DNA from: Eriocheir sinensis
Lineage: Eukaryota > Arthropoda > Malacostraca > Decapoda > Varunidae
DNA: 64,000 nt
Assembly: GCF_024679095.1 (NCBI RefSeq)
Contig: NW_026111669.1
Span: 348,504-412,503, forward strand
Direction: 5' to 3'
Below, piece after piece: positions 7,402 to 18,793 of the stretch; the first letter of the stretch is position 1; each line of letters begins with the position of its first letter. Under the pieces are notes generated by a model. The model searched no databases and was not told where the DNA came from. It saw only the letters and a program-made list of their open reading frames with translations. The translations under genes were made by a program, and so were the position numbers.

Positions 7402-9654
7402 ATGGCTGCTGAGAAAGAAACGCCCATATCACGATCGAAGACTAAATGTCCATTACTTGGAATGCCTGAATCCCTTAAAGAAGATGTTCTTCCAACAGTT
7501 GCAGACGTGCTAAAGCACTATTTGCATTTGCATCATACTTTGAAAGTCAGCAAGAAAGAGCCCCAAGGGCTTGTCACAAAAGTAATTGATGATGTGCTTC
7601 GCATATGGGAGCGAAGCTCATTGCCAACAATTTCTAAACAGAGAGCAACAGAGGTGTTCCAGAAGCATTTTCAACAATATAAAAATTTGCTTAAAGTTCC
7701 TGTCAAGCGCCGCAATACTGATAAATTCAAAGCTAATGCAGCATCATTTGTGAACAAATCTGAAACCCTGTTTGATTTAGCTACATGTAAGTGTTCGAGG
7801 TTTGATAACTGTAACTGCACATCAGAAAGAAAAATCCCCTACCAAGAACAATGTTTTCTACAAGATCAAAGAACAACACGTGAAATGTTTATCAGTCATG
7901 CCATTGACAAAGCTTCATCTCTCAAAAAGCGCAGAATCTTAGATCGTAGATCAAAAGACTATGTGAGGTGCTTGCCAAAACCTGTTGATTCTGAATCCCT
8001 AGATGAAATAGTAATGCTCTCTTCCTCATCAACATCAGATGAAAATGAGGATTCCTGCGCCTCTGACTTTGAAAGTAGTTTACCTAATTATATGAAGGAA
8101 AAGAAAGGTGTAACTGAAATGAAGAAAGTGCAGAGAAATGTGTCTCTGTCAAACTTTGCCGTTGCTTGCGACAGAGTTGGAGTTTCCAGCAGAGCTGCAG
8201 CGACAATTGCTTCAGCAGTTATTGACGATCTCACTGTTGGAAATGAAATGCAGGTGATAGATAAAAGCAAAGTAATGAGAGCAAGAACTAAGTCCAGGAA
8301 TGAAGCTTTGGCCTCCATTGATTTCAGCAACATAAAAAGTATATACTTTGATGGTCGTAAAGATTTGACTCTAAAGCTCAAGGAATCAAATAACAAAAAA
8401 ACAAGGACAGAAGTGACTGAAGAACATGTGACCCTCATCGCTGAACCAGGCAACATATATTTAGGGCATATAGTACCAAACAGCGGGAGTGCAAGGGATA
8501 TTGTAAAGTCTATTTTATCATTCACAGAAGAAAATCACATTGATCTTGAAAACATTGAAGCAATTGGATGTGATGGAACAAATGTCAATACAGGATGGAG
8601 GGCTGGAATCATCAAGAGATTGGAGGAACATTTGAAACGACCATTACACTGGGCTGTGTGCCAATTACATGCTAATGAATTACCTCTCAGACACTTGCTT
8701 GTTCAGCTTGACGGAAAGACCAGTGGTCCACAATAGTTCACAGGACCTATTGGCAAAGCATTGGCTAATATTGATCATTGTGAAAACCTCCCAATTGTTC
8801 AGTTTTGTGCTATTCCATCAGAAGATATTGCTGTGAGTGATGACCTCCGGCAAGATCTCTCCTCTGACCAGAAATATCTACTTGACTTATATTTGGCTGT
8901 GTCTAAAGGTGAATGCAGTTCTGCAGTGGCAGCTCGCTCTCCTGGTAAAATGGCACATTCTAGGTGGCTGACAACAGCTTCTCGAGCCCTGCGGCTTTAT
9001 GTGTCATCAGAAGAGCCAAGTGATAATTTGAAAAAAATTGTCAAGTATATCATGTTTGTGTATGTTCCTGTATGGTTCGCTATTAAATGCCAGCCAACTA
9101 TTTCTCAAGCTGCCCGACATGCATTCAAGATGATTAGCAAATGTCAACAAATGGAGGAAGATATCCAAGAAATTGTCATGCCTGTACTAGAAAGAAACTC
9201 TTTTGGGGCTCATTCTGAGAGCATTCTTGTTGCAATGCTAACGGATGACAATTTGTCCTACAAAGAACTAGCGTGGAGGCGGATTCTCAGGATAAGAGAA
9301 GAAAGCCGTCCTACTGGTCGAGTTCGAACATTCAGAATACCAACTCTTAACAGGCAAGCAACCAATTATACATAATTAATTGACTGGAAGAACACTCATG
9401 AACCAATATTCACTAAACAAATCGAAACTGATGAAATCAAGTCCATGATTAAAAGTAAGGAATTTCCCAATGACATCATTCCACCAATTCCATGTCACAC
9501 ACAGGCAGTGGAACGCCATATCAAGATTGTGACCGAGGCATCTGCCTCCGTGGTTGGGGTGAAAAACAGAGATGGCTTCATTATGAATAAATTGAAGTCC
9601 AGAAGTGTCATGCCAAAATTCGACTCAAAATGTGACTTCAAATCATTAATGTAA
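7402..9654 (+). pseudogene. Transposase, one frame interrupted by two stop codons
   Basis: A single reading frame of 751 codons runs from ATG 7402 to TAA 9652-9654, broken only by TAG at 8734-8736 and TAA at 9373-9375; there are no frameshifts. Seen: a Cys-rich segment (CKCSRFDNCNC, residues ~132-142), an acidic Ser run, a first catalytic-Asp candidate in SIYFDGRKD, a second in IGCDGTNVNTG, a CQLHANELPLRH motif of CxxH type shortly after, then an HSRWLTTASRALRLY block containing the RW pair typical of several DDE superfamilies, and a C-terminal PCHTQAVERHIKIVTEA block. It lies between the long inverted repeats and is the only gene of the element. The stops could be mutation or, less likely, readthrough. 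I am confident it is the transposase, less so of its superfamily. Confidence 0.75.
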
Positions 9655-9914
9655 TATCAAAACTCCAATATGGTTGGGTGGTTGGGTTGGAGTAGGGTGG
9701 GACTCTATGCCGGTCGCCTCCACGTGGTGAGTCCTGGGGTGTTTTCTTTAAGCCATTATTTTCATATAATAATTAGCTTAGATAAAACATGCAGAGCACC
9801 AGCTTACATACTTATAAAATGCGTTATGAACATAAAAGTTCGCATTTTAAACTCATGTAAGTACTACCAGCAACTAATGATTATATTTAAATAGTAGAAT
9901 AAAAAGACACATTT

Positions 9915-10399
9915 TACATTATTTCATTTAAATTGTGAAAGTAAAAAATGATAAGTGATCTCGTTGAAACTTTTTTTATGACTTAAATATAGTTTAATTA
10001 ACATAATATGACCCCAGGCATTAAACTTTTCACACTTAAAATATTTTTTAAAATGCTATAAAAACACAAAAAAATGCATTTTTTGCACATATTCACCCAA
10101 ATTGTGGAAGTACAGAATGTCAAAGGAATTCGTTGAAACTTTTTATATGAGTTTAATAAAGTTTATTCCATACGTTAGGACCCAAGGCATAAAAAGTTTC
10201 ATGCATAAAATATGTTTTAAAAATTTATACAATAATACTATATTTTCATTAAAAACTCAAACTTTGAAGGTGATGTGGGAGTTCAAGATTTTGAGATAGG
10301 ACTTTAAAATTTTTACACAGTTATTTTTTCACCACAAGTAAATTTTTACCACCCCAGGAATTTTGAATTTCAAAAAAAAGTTTTATATGACCCACCCTA
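9915..10399 (-). repeat. Right long inverted repeat of the transposon
   Basis: This is the inverse of 6786-7268, including the ttttgagataggact and tttacttgtggtgaaaa blocks. The 260 bases between the transposase stop and this repeat contain nothing else recognisable. Confidence 0.75.
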
Positions 10400-10644
10400 A
10401 CGCACACCCATGCTGGCAAACTGGAAAAAAAAATCAATAGCGAGAGGGGAAGAGGGAGAGGGAGGGGGAATGGTAGCCACAGGCCTCCGCCCAACAAGTC
10501 ACCGCTCGCGAGGGGTGGGGTATAGAGGGGGACACGCACACCCATGCTGGCAAACTGGAAAAAAAAATCAATAGCGAGAGGGGAAGAGGGAGGGGGAGGG
10601 GGAATGGTAGCCACAGGCCTCCGCCCAACAAGTCACCGCTCGCG
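10400..10644 (+). repeat. 134-bp minisatellite, remaining units with empty target site
   Basis: Units start at 10411 and 10545 with tgctggcaaactgg. The junction cgcacacccatgctgg at 10535-10550 is the unoccupied version of the transposon target. Confidence 0.85.
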
Positions 10645-10960
10645 CTAACCGATCCCCGGCAGGAGGGTGACGCCCCGACACGGTGCGAAAGGACGCCCCT
10701 AACCGATCCCCCGGCAGGAGGGTGACGCCCCGGAACGGTGCGAAAGGACGCCCCTAGCCGATCCCCCGGCACTGGGGCGAAAGGACGCCCCGGCACGGTG
10801 CGAAAGGACGCCCCTAACCGATCCCCCGAACAAGTCACCGCTCGCGCTAACCGATCCCCGGCAGGATGGTGACGCCCCGGCACGGCGCGAAAGGACGCCC
10901 CTAACCAATCCCCGGCAGGAGGATGACGCTCCGGCACGGTCAGGCCTCCGGGGGGTAGGG
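10645..10960 (+). repeat. GC-rich minisatellite, ~57-60-bp unit
   Basis: Repeats the motif aaccgatccccggcagg followed by gtgcgaaaggacgcccct at least five times with variants. The following 10960-11200 is GC-rich then unique-looking DNA with no gene. Confidence 0.75.
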
Positions 10961-11198
10961 GGAGACACGGTGGCGTGGGCACGCCGGAAGGTGGTGGGGG
11001 TTTGGAGGGGGGGAGGATGGTCAATTTGTAGTGACCACTACCCAGTTGGGTAGTGGGGAGGTCCCCTCGGCGGCTGGCTGGCTGGCTGCCCCGGCCGACA
11101 AATTGAACGTATAAAATTTTTCGACGTAATTTCTGGCGCTAATTCTTGATCATGCTTGCGAATTTATTTAGTCCTGTCACTGTCACTTCCCCTACTAC

Positions 11199-11648
<450 letters not shown>

Positions 11649-12946
11649 TAAGTTTCCTGAAGTTCTTATCATCTATCTTATGTTGTACTGTGGAAGTTAG
11701 TTGTAATAACTGCATAAGATTGGCTGTAACTAGTGAAATAACTCATTCACAACTCGATGACCTAGCTACTTTACATTTCTCGTTTTTTTTTTACTTAAAT
11801 TCTCACATTCTTTTCCTAATACTGTAATAATATATGTGTCAATGGCAAATTCGTTGTCATAATATTTAGTAATATAGTAGCCTACAGCATATTGTAAATG
11901 CATACTTTTTTTATTAATTTCCGGAACGTGTCCGTGGGCATTTGAGTAGGCAGACCCTACTGCATAGTGTAGGTGCAATTTTTTTTTTTTTTTTATGAGT
12001 AAGCATAGCCTACTGCATAGTGTAAATGCATAAAGCTTTTTTTATTAATTTCCAGAACGTGTCTGTGGGCATAGGAGTAGGCATAGCCTACTGCATAGTG
12101 TAGGTGCATAATGTTTTTGTTTTTTTATGAGTAAGCATAGCCTACTGCATAGTGTAACTGCACACAACATACTTATGCCAATAATTTACAGGATAGTTTC
12201 AGCTAACAGCTCCTAAAAAAAGTGACAATTTTATACGGACTAATTAATAATTTAGATTTTTCTTTTTTTCAAGTACCTACATGTAGCCTACTGTCAATGA
12301 CTAGGATTTCTGTGTTCAAATTATGCGCCGGAGGACCAAAAAAAGTTCAGGTAGTGGAATAATTACGAATGATCTGCAGTTACATAACGGTTGTTGTATA
12401 ATTCATGCGCCATTTCTGGCAAAGTTAACATTAACTATGGGAAAGATAATTGAACCAGAATAATAAGGATATGGTAAATTAGAAGGGAGCTATATAGCTG
12501 ATATATCATCATATTTAATATAAATTTAAATGGTTTGATATATATGTATATTGCACGATAAATGTATGTCTGGGAACAAATTTAGTTGAAGTTGTAATGA
12601 CAACTACCACAAACTATTACAGATGTCTATAATTTTTTTTAAGACCATTATATTATACTGCTGTAATTTAATCATTCATAAATTCAAAGTGGACAATGAA
12701 GTTTCATTATCGCCAGTAATAGATATATTAGGTGACTGATAATATATAATTATACTCTTCAAGATTCGTACTTAGTTTGAATTACATGTGACATGCAAAA
12801 GTGATTTGCAACATGGTATAATTTATCATGGAAATTTATTTTTTATTGATTTAGTTAAGTAACCTTAGTATACTATATTTATAATTATAATTTCAGTCGG
12901 TGCAGTACATTTATTTATTATGTCCCTATGTATACGTGGTGCTGTA

Positions 12947-12948
<2 letters not shown>

Positions 12949-13024
<76 letters not shown>

Positions 13025-13050
13025 ATATATATATATATCTATATATATAT
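12949..13050 (+). repeat. (TA)n microsatellite within copy A
   Basis: TA repeats interrupted twice by tcta. The corresponding place in copy B (about 47706) has no TA repeat. Confidence 0.95.
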
Positions 13051-13252
13051 CAGTGCGGCTTGTGGTAAAAGTGAAGGGGGAAGTGTGTGAGTGGGGCTGG
13101 GGCTAGCATACTATATGATCGGCATATGGGAGGCAAAGTTCGGCATATGGGACACATATGACCGGTATACTACGACGGGCCTCCGTAAAAACGATGAGCA
13201 AAAGGACATCGGGCCGACAGAGTTTTGCACTGTCGGGCCGCCGCAACAACAC

Positions 13253-13278
13253 ACGTCGGCCCGCTGGAGGGCCGACGT
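13253..13278 (+). repeat. Perfect 10-bp-arm hairpin near the element end
   Basis: acgtcggccc and gggccgacgt are separated by gctgga. The same arms with a different loop (gaggga) occur in copy B at 47893-47918. Confidence 0.85.
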
Positions 13279-13294
13279 ACTTGTGTTTGCTGGG

Positions 13295-13610
13295 TTGTCA
13301 TCTTTAGTAACGTGACCGGGCTCAGTCCCAATTCTTACTTAACCGACGCATCCTTGTCATCTTAAGTAACGTGAACGGGCTTAGTCCGAATTTTTACTTG
13401 ACCGACGCGTCCTTCTCGTCTTATGTAACGTGAACGTGCTCAGTCCGAATTCATATGTGACCGACGCGTCCTTGCCATCTTAAGTAACGTGAACGTGCTC
13501 GGTCCGAATTCTTACGTAACCGATGCGTTCTTGTCATCTTAAGTAACGTAAACGGGCTCAATCCGAATTCGTACTTAACCGATACGTCCTACTTGTCATC
13601 GTCTTGGAAC
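13295..13610 (+). repeat. 59-bp minisatellite, ~5 units
   Basis: Unit pattern: ttgtcatcttaagtaacgtg, then aacgggctcagtcc, then gaattc..acgtgaccga and cgcgtcc. It is the same family as at 46005, 47937 and 58745. Confidence 0.9.
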
Positions 13611-13652
13611 GGACTTTTTTTACTTCTATTGTTGCCAGCGTAGAAGTGCATT

Positions 13653-14771
13653 TCACAGCAGCCTCCCGAAACAGGCTGGTCCAACAGGGTTTAAGTGGAT
13701 GCCATCACCAAGGAACAAGTCTGAATCGTAGTAATAACTGTTCCACAAGTTAGCGAACTGGACGTTTTCTTGTGAGCAAAGAGACTGAAGTCTGTTGTTT
13801 GTGCTGAAGGCCTTACTGTAAAAGCTAGGTTCGGTACCGACCCTCGGGAGGATTCCTGAGATTATGATGTTACTGACATCCGTTTTACGTTTATACTGCT
13901 TGATCATCCGGCGGTATTTCTGAAGCAGTTCCTCAGAACGTGTTGTCTTTACGTCATTTGTCCCCGCGTGAATGACAAAGAGGGTGTTTCGATCGGCATT
14001 TCTTGTGTCATCATCGCACGCTGCGGTAATGTCATCCAGTCTGGTACCTGGATAGCTGTAACGTTTTCTGCGGCCGTTTGATGAACGACCACAGAACTCA
14101 ACCAGCTGGCCACGCACCATGGAGTCCCCAACTAGGCGAGTCTCAAACTCATCCACCATGGTGTCTGCCAGCACCTGGAACTTATTGAAGGTAGTGGGGG
14201 TCAGTAAATCCTTGGTTGCCTGCTTCGGTTTGGCTCCATTCCTTACAGGTTGGAACCCGACATCCTGTGAAGCAGGAAAAGAAGCGTTAAGTGGGGCAGG
14301 CTGGAAGTTGTCCTGTGAGGCAGGCTGATAGTTAGTCAGTGAAGCAGGCTGGGGGTTAGCCTGTGAGACAGGCTGGGGTTCAGCCTGTAAGGCAGGCTGG
14401 GGGTTAGCCTGTGAGGCAGGCTGGGGGTTAGCCTGTGGTGCAGGTTGGGGGTTAGCCTGTGAGGCAGGCTGGGAGTCAACCTGTGAAGCAAGTAACACGT
14501 CCTCCCGTGAAGCAGGAGATTCGTCTGGAGAGGGCACAGTCTCGGTGGAGGGCCTCTCCACCATCGATGGTGTAGTCACTGCCACATTGCTTGCAACAAA
14601 TTCCTGAAGGGCTTCCAATTTCGTTTCAAGATTGTTATGTTTGACTTTGCATTCAGTCACAGCCTTCTGAAGCTGTAATCTTTGAACGCAGAGGCGGCAA
14701 GTTTTACTCAGCTGAAAGTACTGAGCTGCAAATCGTCCGGGACAGACGTCACACTTAAGGTTCGAAGGCAT
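13653..14771 (-). CDS. CR1-like LINE ORF1 with SGNH esterase domain (copy A), intact
   Basis: This 372-aa frame is complete. N-terminal C-x2-C-x14-C-x2-C (Cys7, 10, 25, 28) suggests a zinc-binding motif, followed by a coiled-coil helix (~35-60), a Pro/Ala/Ser/Gln linker made of 8-residue ASQANPQP-type repeats (~95-160), and an SGNH/GDSL hydrolase domain from about residue 210. The latter has the Ser block (VGDSMVRGQ), HAGTND and the C-terminal DGIHLNP carrying the Asp-His pair. CR1-clade LINEs encode such an ORF1; the protein binds element RNA and the esterase role is unclear. ORF2 is missing: homology to LINE B stops at about 13655, where the 59-bp minisatellite region begins. The 5' untranslated part extends to about 14925. 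Confidence 0.85.
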   Translation of the reverse strand: MPSNLKCDVCPGRFAAQYFQLSKTCRLCVQRLQLQKAVTECKVKHNNLETKLEALQEFVASNVAVTTPSMVERPSTETVPSPDESPASREDVLLASQVDSQPASQANPQPAPQANPQPASQANPQPALQAEPQPVSQANPQPASLTNYQPASQDNFQPAPLNASFPASQDVGFQPVRNGAKPKQATKDLLTPTTFNKFQVLADTMVDEFETRLVGDSMVRGQLVEFCGRSSNGRRKRYSYPGTRLDDITAACDDDTRNADRNTLFVIHAGTNDVKTTRSEELLQKYRRMIKQYKRKTDVSNIIISGILPRVGTEPSFYSKAFSTNNRLQSLCSQENVQFANLWNSYYYDSDLFLGDGIHLNPVGPACFGRLL

Positions 14772-14929
14772 TGTTAGAAATTTAAGCGAGTTAACAGTTT
14801 GGGCAACTATTAAAAGCGCTTTCGAAATAACTTAAAGTGTGACCATAAATTGAGTTAGATCAAAATTGTGCATGGAAATTAGATACATCTGTGTTAGATG
14901 CCTCCAACACTGGGAGTTCCCAGTGAGGA

Positions 14930-15347
14930 TGTTGCTTTGCCGCCAACAACACTGTGAACGGTACGTAAGTCGTTTGCGAACGATTCGGTACGGCACATCA
15001 GCATCTGGGTGTTCTCTATTAGGGGGGAGAGAGCCTGAACCTGTTTGTCGAGGCACTCCCGTGTTCCCTCTGCACGGGTCCATCTTCTAGCCCCGCCAGT
15101 GAACGAGCGGGGAGCGAATCTCTCGAAAATTCAATGGTGACCATCCCGATGCAGGCCATACGCGGTATCGTTGGTCATCCAGCCGGGATTCTGCCTTAGA
15201 GGCTTTCAGGTATAATCCCACGGACGTAGTCTCGCTCCACTGGCCGATCGACCAAGAGCGGAACCATATGTCCGGACCTGCTGTTCCTCTCGTACTGAGC
15301 AGGACTGCTGTATCAACGACACAACTGCCAACAGTAGGGTTAAACTA

Positions 15348-15385
<38 letters not shown>

Positions 15386-15968
15386 ACGATCCAACGCTTG
15401 GTGAATTCTGCTTCACAATGATAGGAAGAGCTGACATCGAAGGATCAAAAAGCGACGTCGCTATGAACGCTTGGCCGCCACAAGCCAGTTATCACTGTGG
15501 TAATTTTTCTGACACCTCTTGCTTAAAAATCATTAAGTCAAAAGGATCGATAGGCCCTACTTTCGCAGTCCGTATTCGTACTGAAAATCAGGATCAAGCC
15601 AGCATTTGCCCTTTTGCTCTACGCGAGGTTTCTGTCCACGCTGAGCTGGCCTTAGGACACCTGCGTTATCGTTTGACAGATGTACCGCCCCAGTCAAACT
15701 CCCCACCTGATAATGTCCTCGGAGCGGATCGCGGCGGGCGCGAACGCCCGATCAGGCTAACGCAAGGCCGAAACCAAGCGCGCCCTCCCTTCCGCCGCTT
15801 TAGGCTAGAAACAGGAGGCAATCCCACGTGGGGAAGCTCCGATTCCGTCTCACCGAGTAAGTAAAGAAACGATCAGAGTAGTGGTATTTCATTGTCGGCC
15901 GCACAGAGCAAGCCCCTGATGTGATGACCTCCCACTTATGCTACACCTCTGATGTCTCTACAAAATCA

Positions 15969-16006
<38 letters not shown>

Positions 16007-16080
16007 GTTAGGCTCAGGCCCGTTCCCCTGCCTGTGGGTTCGCTAGATAGTAGATAGGGACAGTGGGAATCTCGTTAATT

Positions 16081-16118
<38 letters not shown>

Positions 16119-16122
16119 TCTA
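14930..16122 (-). rRNA. 28S rRNA 3' part, pseudogene (downstream of R2 site)
   Basis: The - strand reads as arthropod 28S from the R2 target (TAG-A-CAAATGCCTCG at 16122) through the R1 target region, uninterrupted, to the 3' domain (CGATGCAGGCC, GGATTCTGCC). Damage includes loss of the tattagtgggtgaa segment near 15388 and several substitutions, so this is a decayed, dislocated piece and not a functional gene. A stretch at 14960-14990 resembles the 28S 3' terminus. CR1 copy A abuts it near 14925. Confidence 0.85.
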
Positions 16123-16274
16123 TTTTTTTTTTTTTTTACTCTGTGCAAAGTATTTTACTTATTACAAGAAGTTCTTATTTTACGTTATCTTTTAATTTTA
16201 TTTTATTGCCACTAAGATCTGCAGGTCTGTTTTCCGGAGCCAGAGCGCTTCCCAGATGTTAACGGTTGGGAGGG

Positions 16275-18237
16275 CTAGGATCCCCCTCCAGCTAGATGTA
16301 ATGGAGGAAAATACTGGAGGGAACCCTGTTTCGGCCTGGACCCACCGCCTGATGTCAGGAACATCATAATGGCGGTTTTTCTAAGGTGGGCTCTGTACAG
16401 ATCCCCTGCAACCGCACCAGCGACCACCTGTACATCAAGCACCACCGAGCCCAGGCCTTGGCGGGTGGCTATGATGTCAGGGATGCGGACCCTGACAACA
16501 ATTGGTATGGCCGGTTTCCTTTTTAACAGCAAAGCCCGCATCCTCAAGCCTACCCGCAACATAGTCAAGTATGCGGTCGTGTCGACGTGTATGAGCAACC
16601 TGGACTGCAGCGCATCGCTGCATGATGTGGCCCAGGCTCTCCGGGTGTCTGCGGCAGAGGTCGCAGTTTATATCATCCACCCGCCTCCCCCTCGTAGAAC
16701 GGGTCTTCGTGACGAGCAGGTTACCACGCAGCTTAACCGCTCGACAGAAGTCACCCCCTTTGAGGAGAAGGGTGCCGTCGTTTATCCATTTTGATGAGGC
16801 AGGGGTCTCTGAGGCTCCGCGTAGCCCCGAGCCATCCACTGCCTCATAGAGCTGCCTGGACCACCGGCTACTTTCAGCTGTCTTCCTCGAGCGTGGTGGA
16901 CTGCTCGGAGGATTTGTCCCCCCGCCGGCTCCCACGTCGTGCTTCACCACCGGGTCCTCGGAAACCCTCAGACGTTGGAGGAGATCCTCCTTCAGTCGAG
17001 GGACCCGTGTGATCAGGCTAGGTATGCCCAGTCCCCCATCCACTACTGCCGCATGGAAATACCCAAGGGGCGTATCCATCGGCAGGTGGAGGCAGGACCG
17101 GGTAAACCGCCTGATGGCCCGGTCGATTCGGCCTAGCTGGCCGGCCGTAGCCGCCATGTTTACCAGCGGGTAGAGCACCTGAGGTACTATGATGTTCACT
17201 AAGCCCCAGAACTTCTGCTGGGGCTTTGCCGGTGCTCTCAATAGCCTACCAAGCTTCCGCACAAGATCTTCGTGTGCCTGGTACGCCGTTGCTCCTCCGC
17301 CGGCGCCATTCTGGACACCCAGGTACTTATAAAATTCCCCGGGTGCCAATGCTTGGATAGGCCTCCCCAAGATGGTAAAGGGTATCTTGGGCCCATGTTT
17401 TCTTTTTCTTGTTGGCTGCAATGCCTAGCGTGGCGCACTTGCCCAAGCCCACTTCAAGGCCCTGAACCGCTGCGGCTTCCGCAAGGTTATTTAATAAAGC
17501 TTGCAGGCCCGAGCGGGTCGAGGACAGTAGCGCCACGTCATCGGCAAAGGCGAGGTACCCGATCTTATTGGTACCTGCCTGTACCCCGATGCTGTTGGGG
17601 AGTGCAGCCAGGGCCCAGTCCAGGCAGATATTAAACAAGTAGGGGGAGAGGGGGTCCCCCTGCAGGACGCCCCTGGTGATGTTAGTGGGGTCGCCTGCAT
17701 CAATTTTGGTGGCAGCGTTTCCGTACATCTGGCCGACGTACTCAGTGAGTCTAGATGGAAAACCCCACCTCCTGCACGCTGCCAGCTGGGATGAGTGACC
17801 CACTGTGTCAAACGCCTTTTTAAAATCTACCCACGCAACATACAGGTTTGAGGGGGCCTGCTGCGCCGACTTAATCATCGATCGTAAGACAGCAATGTTT
17901 GTGGCGCAGCCCTCCTCCCTCTTAAAGCCCTTCTGCTGCGCGGGCAGAGGCGTATCCCGGTCCAGCCGTCTCGCTAGGATATGGTTTATGAGCCTTGTAA
18001 TCAGGGGAGTAATTGTGATGGGCCGGAGATCCCCCGGTGCCGATGGAGATGGCACTTTGGGCAGCAGAATGGTTCTGCCCTTTACCCAGTCGGGGGGCAG
18101 AGCCCCGAGCCAGAGGCACCCGTTGACCACCCAGGTAAGCTTTGTTAGCCCGAGCCCCGCCAGGTCGCTAGTGAGACGACCGTCGGGGCCCGGTGCCGTT
18201 GCTTTGGGGGTGGCCTTCAGTGCCCCCTCGACCTCCT
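16275..18237 (-). pseudogene. R2 ORF: reverse transcriptase, CCHC and RLE endonuclease
   Basis: Three overlapping frames form one R2-type polyprotein with frameshifts. Frame 18130-17327 holds the RT palm: LRPITITPLITRLINHILA, VAWVDFKKAFDTVGH, GVLQGDPLSPYLFN and the catalytic FADD (GYLAFADDVALLSS). Frame 17421-16477 holds thumb sequence and the C-x2-C-x7-H-x4-C knuckle (CDLCRRHPESLGHIMQRC). Frame 16598-16275 holds the restriction-like endonuclease core, with RIPDIIA and VVLDVQVVAG (PD...D-x-Q). R2 proteins nick 28S DNA and prime reverse transcription there. At least two frameshifts make this copy inactive, but all catalytic motifs are recognisable. Confidence 0.85.
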
Positions 18238-18793
18238 AATTACAGGAAAGACATTGAATTACTTGAGAGAGTACAGCGCCGCGCCACGAAGATGATACCA
18301 TCACTGAGGACGAAGCCCTATGAAGAGCGACTCGAGCGACTCAACCTCTTCACGTTGGAAAAGAGACGCCTGCGGGGAGACATGATACAAGTCTTTAAGT
18401 ACCTGAACAAGCTCAGCAACGTTGATCACTCCAAACTCTTCACGCTACAAACCAACCTGAGAACAAGAAACAACGGAAAAACAATTCAAGCAAAGCGATG
18501 CAATACCGACATCGGCAGGAGTTATTTCTCGAATAGAGTTGTTCGCCACTGGAACAGCCTTCCTGCAGAAGTGGTTAGCGCAGAGACCATCAACTCCTTC
18601 AAGGAACGCATTGATCGCCACTTTGCTGCATCGGGAGTGAACTGAACGTTCCCAAGAGTAGATACACAAGTGCTTTAATCCTTCCCTGCAAGCCACTCCT
18701 ATGGCAAACGGATTGATTGAATCACTGAACGCAGGCAGCCTAGTAATGGGCCAACAGGCTTTCTGCTGCCTGCTAGTCCATGTTTCCATGTTT
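18238..18793 (+). mobile_element. CR1-like LINE 3' fragment nested in R2 copy A
   Basis: The coding part (18238-18645) is the C-terminal end of a CR1/L2-like RT (LLERVQRRATKMIPSLRTKP, LEKRRLRGDMIQVFKYL, VRHWNSLPAEVV, ending in DRHFAASGVN). It is followed by a 148-base 3' UTR ending in two catgtttc repeats, a typical CR1 tail. Orientation is opposite to R2. It is flanked by CCTCCT on both sides (18232-18237, 18794-18799). Confidence 0.85.

Larger units (their letters stand above)
6786..10399 (+). mobile_element. DNA transposon with 8-bp TSD and ~485-bp inverted repeats (hAT-like signature)
   Basis: The element is 3614 bp. The ends are tagggtgggtcgtataaaac at 6786 and its inverse ending accctа-type (gacccaccct then a) at 10399. 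The 8-bp direct repeat acgcacac flanks it exactly (6778-6785 and 10400-10407). The uninterrupted target is preserved in the next minisatellite unit (acgcacac at 10534-10541), so the boundaries are secure. TAGGG-type ends, 8-bp duplications, and a transposase with CxxH and RW motifs point to hAT or a relative such as Zisupton, Novosib or P. Superfamily assignment is inference. Confidence 0.85.
11649..13294 (+). mobile_element. Unknown TIR element, copy A (left end missing)
   Basis: Co-linear with 46562-47934 (copy B): same order of tactgtggaagttagttg, repeated gcctactgcatagtgta motifs, ttctgtgttcaaattatg and the final gggccgacgtacttgtgtttgctggg. No coding capacity. It ends with the terminal gtttgctggg at 13285-13294, next to a 59-bp minisatellite. 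Copy A carries a ~100-bp (TA)n tract absent from copy B. The superfamily is unknown; a non-autonomous DNA transposon is my reading. Confidence 0.6.

Noticed and set aside
10434..11024. 196-aa Pro/Gly/Arg-rich - strand frame
   Set aside because: It spans two unrelated GC-rich minisatellites and has repeat-driven composition only.
15418..15864. A 148-aa open frame on the + strand, with related frames at 28890 and 29590
   Set aside because: The DNA is antisense 28S rRNA; the conserved frame reflects rRNA conservation, not coding.
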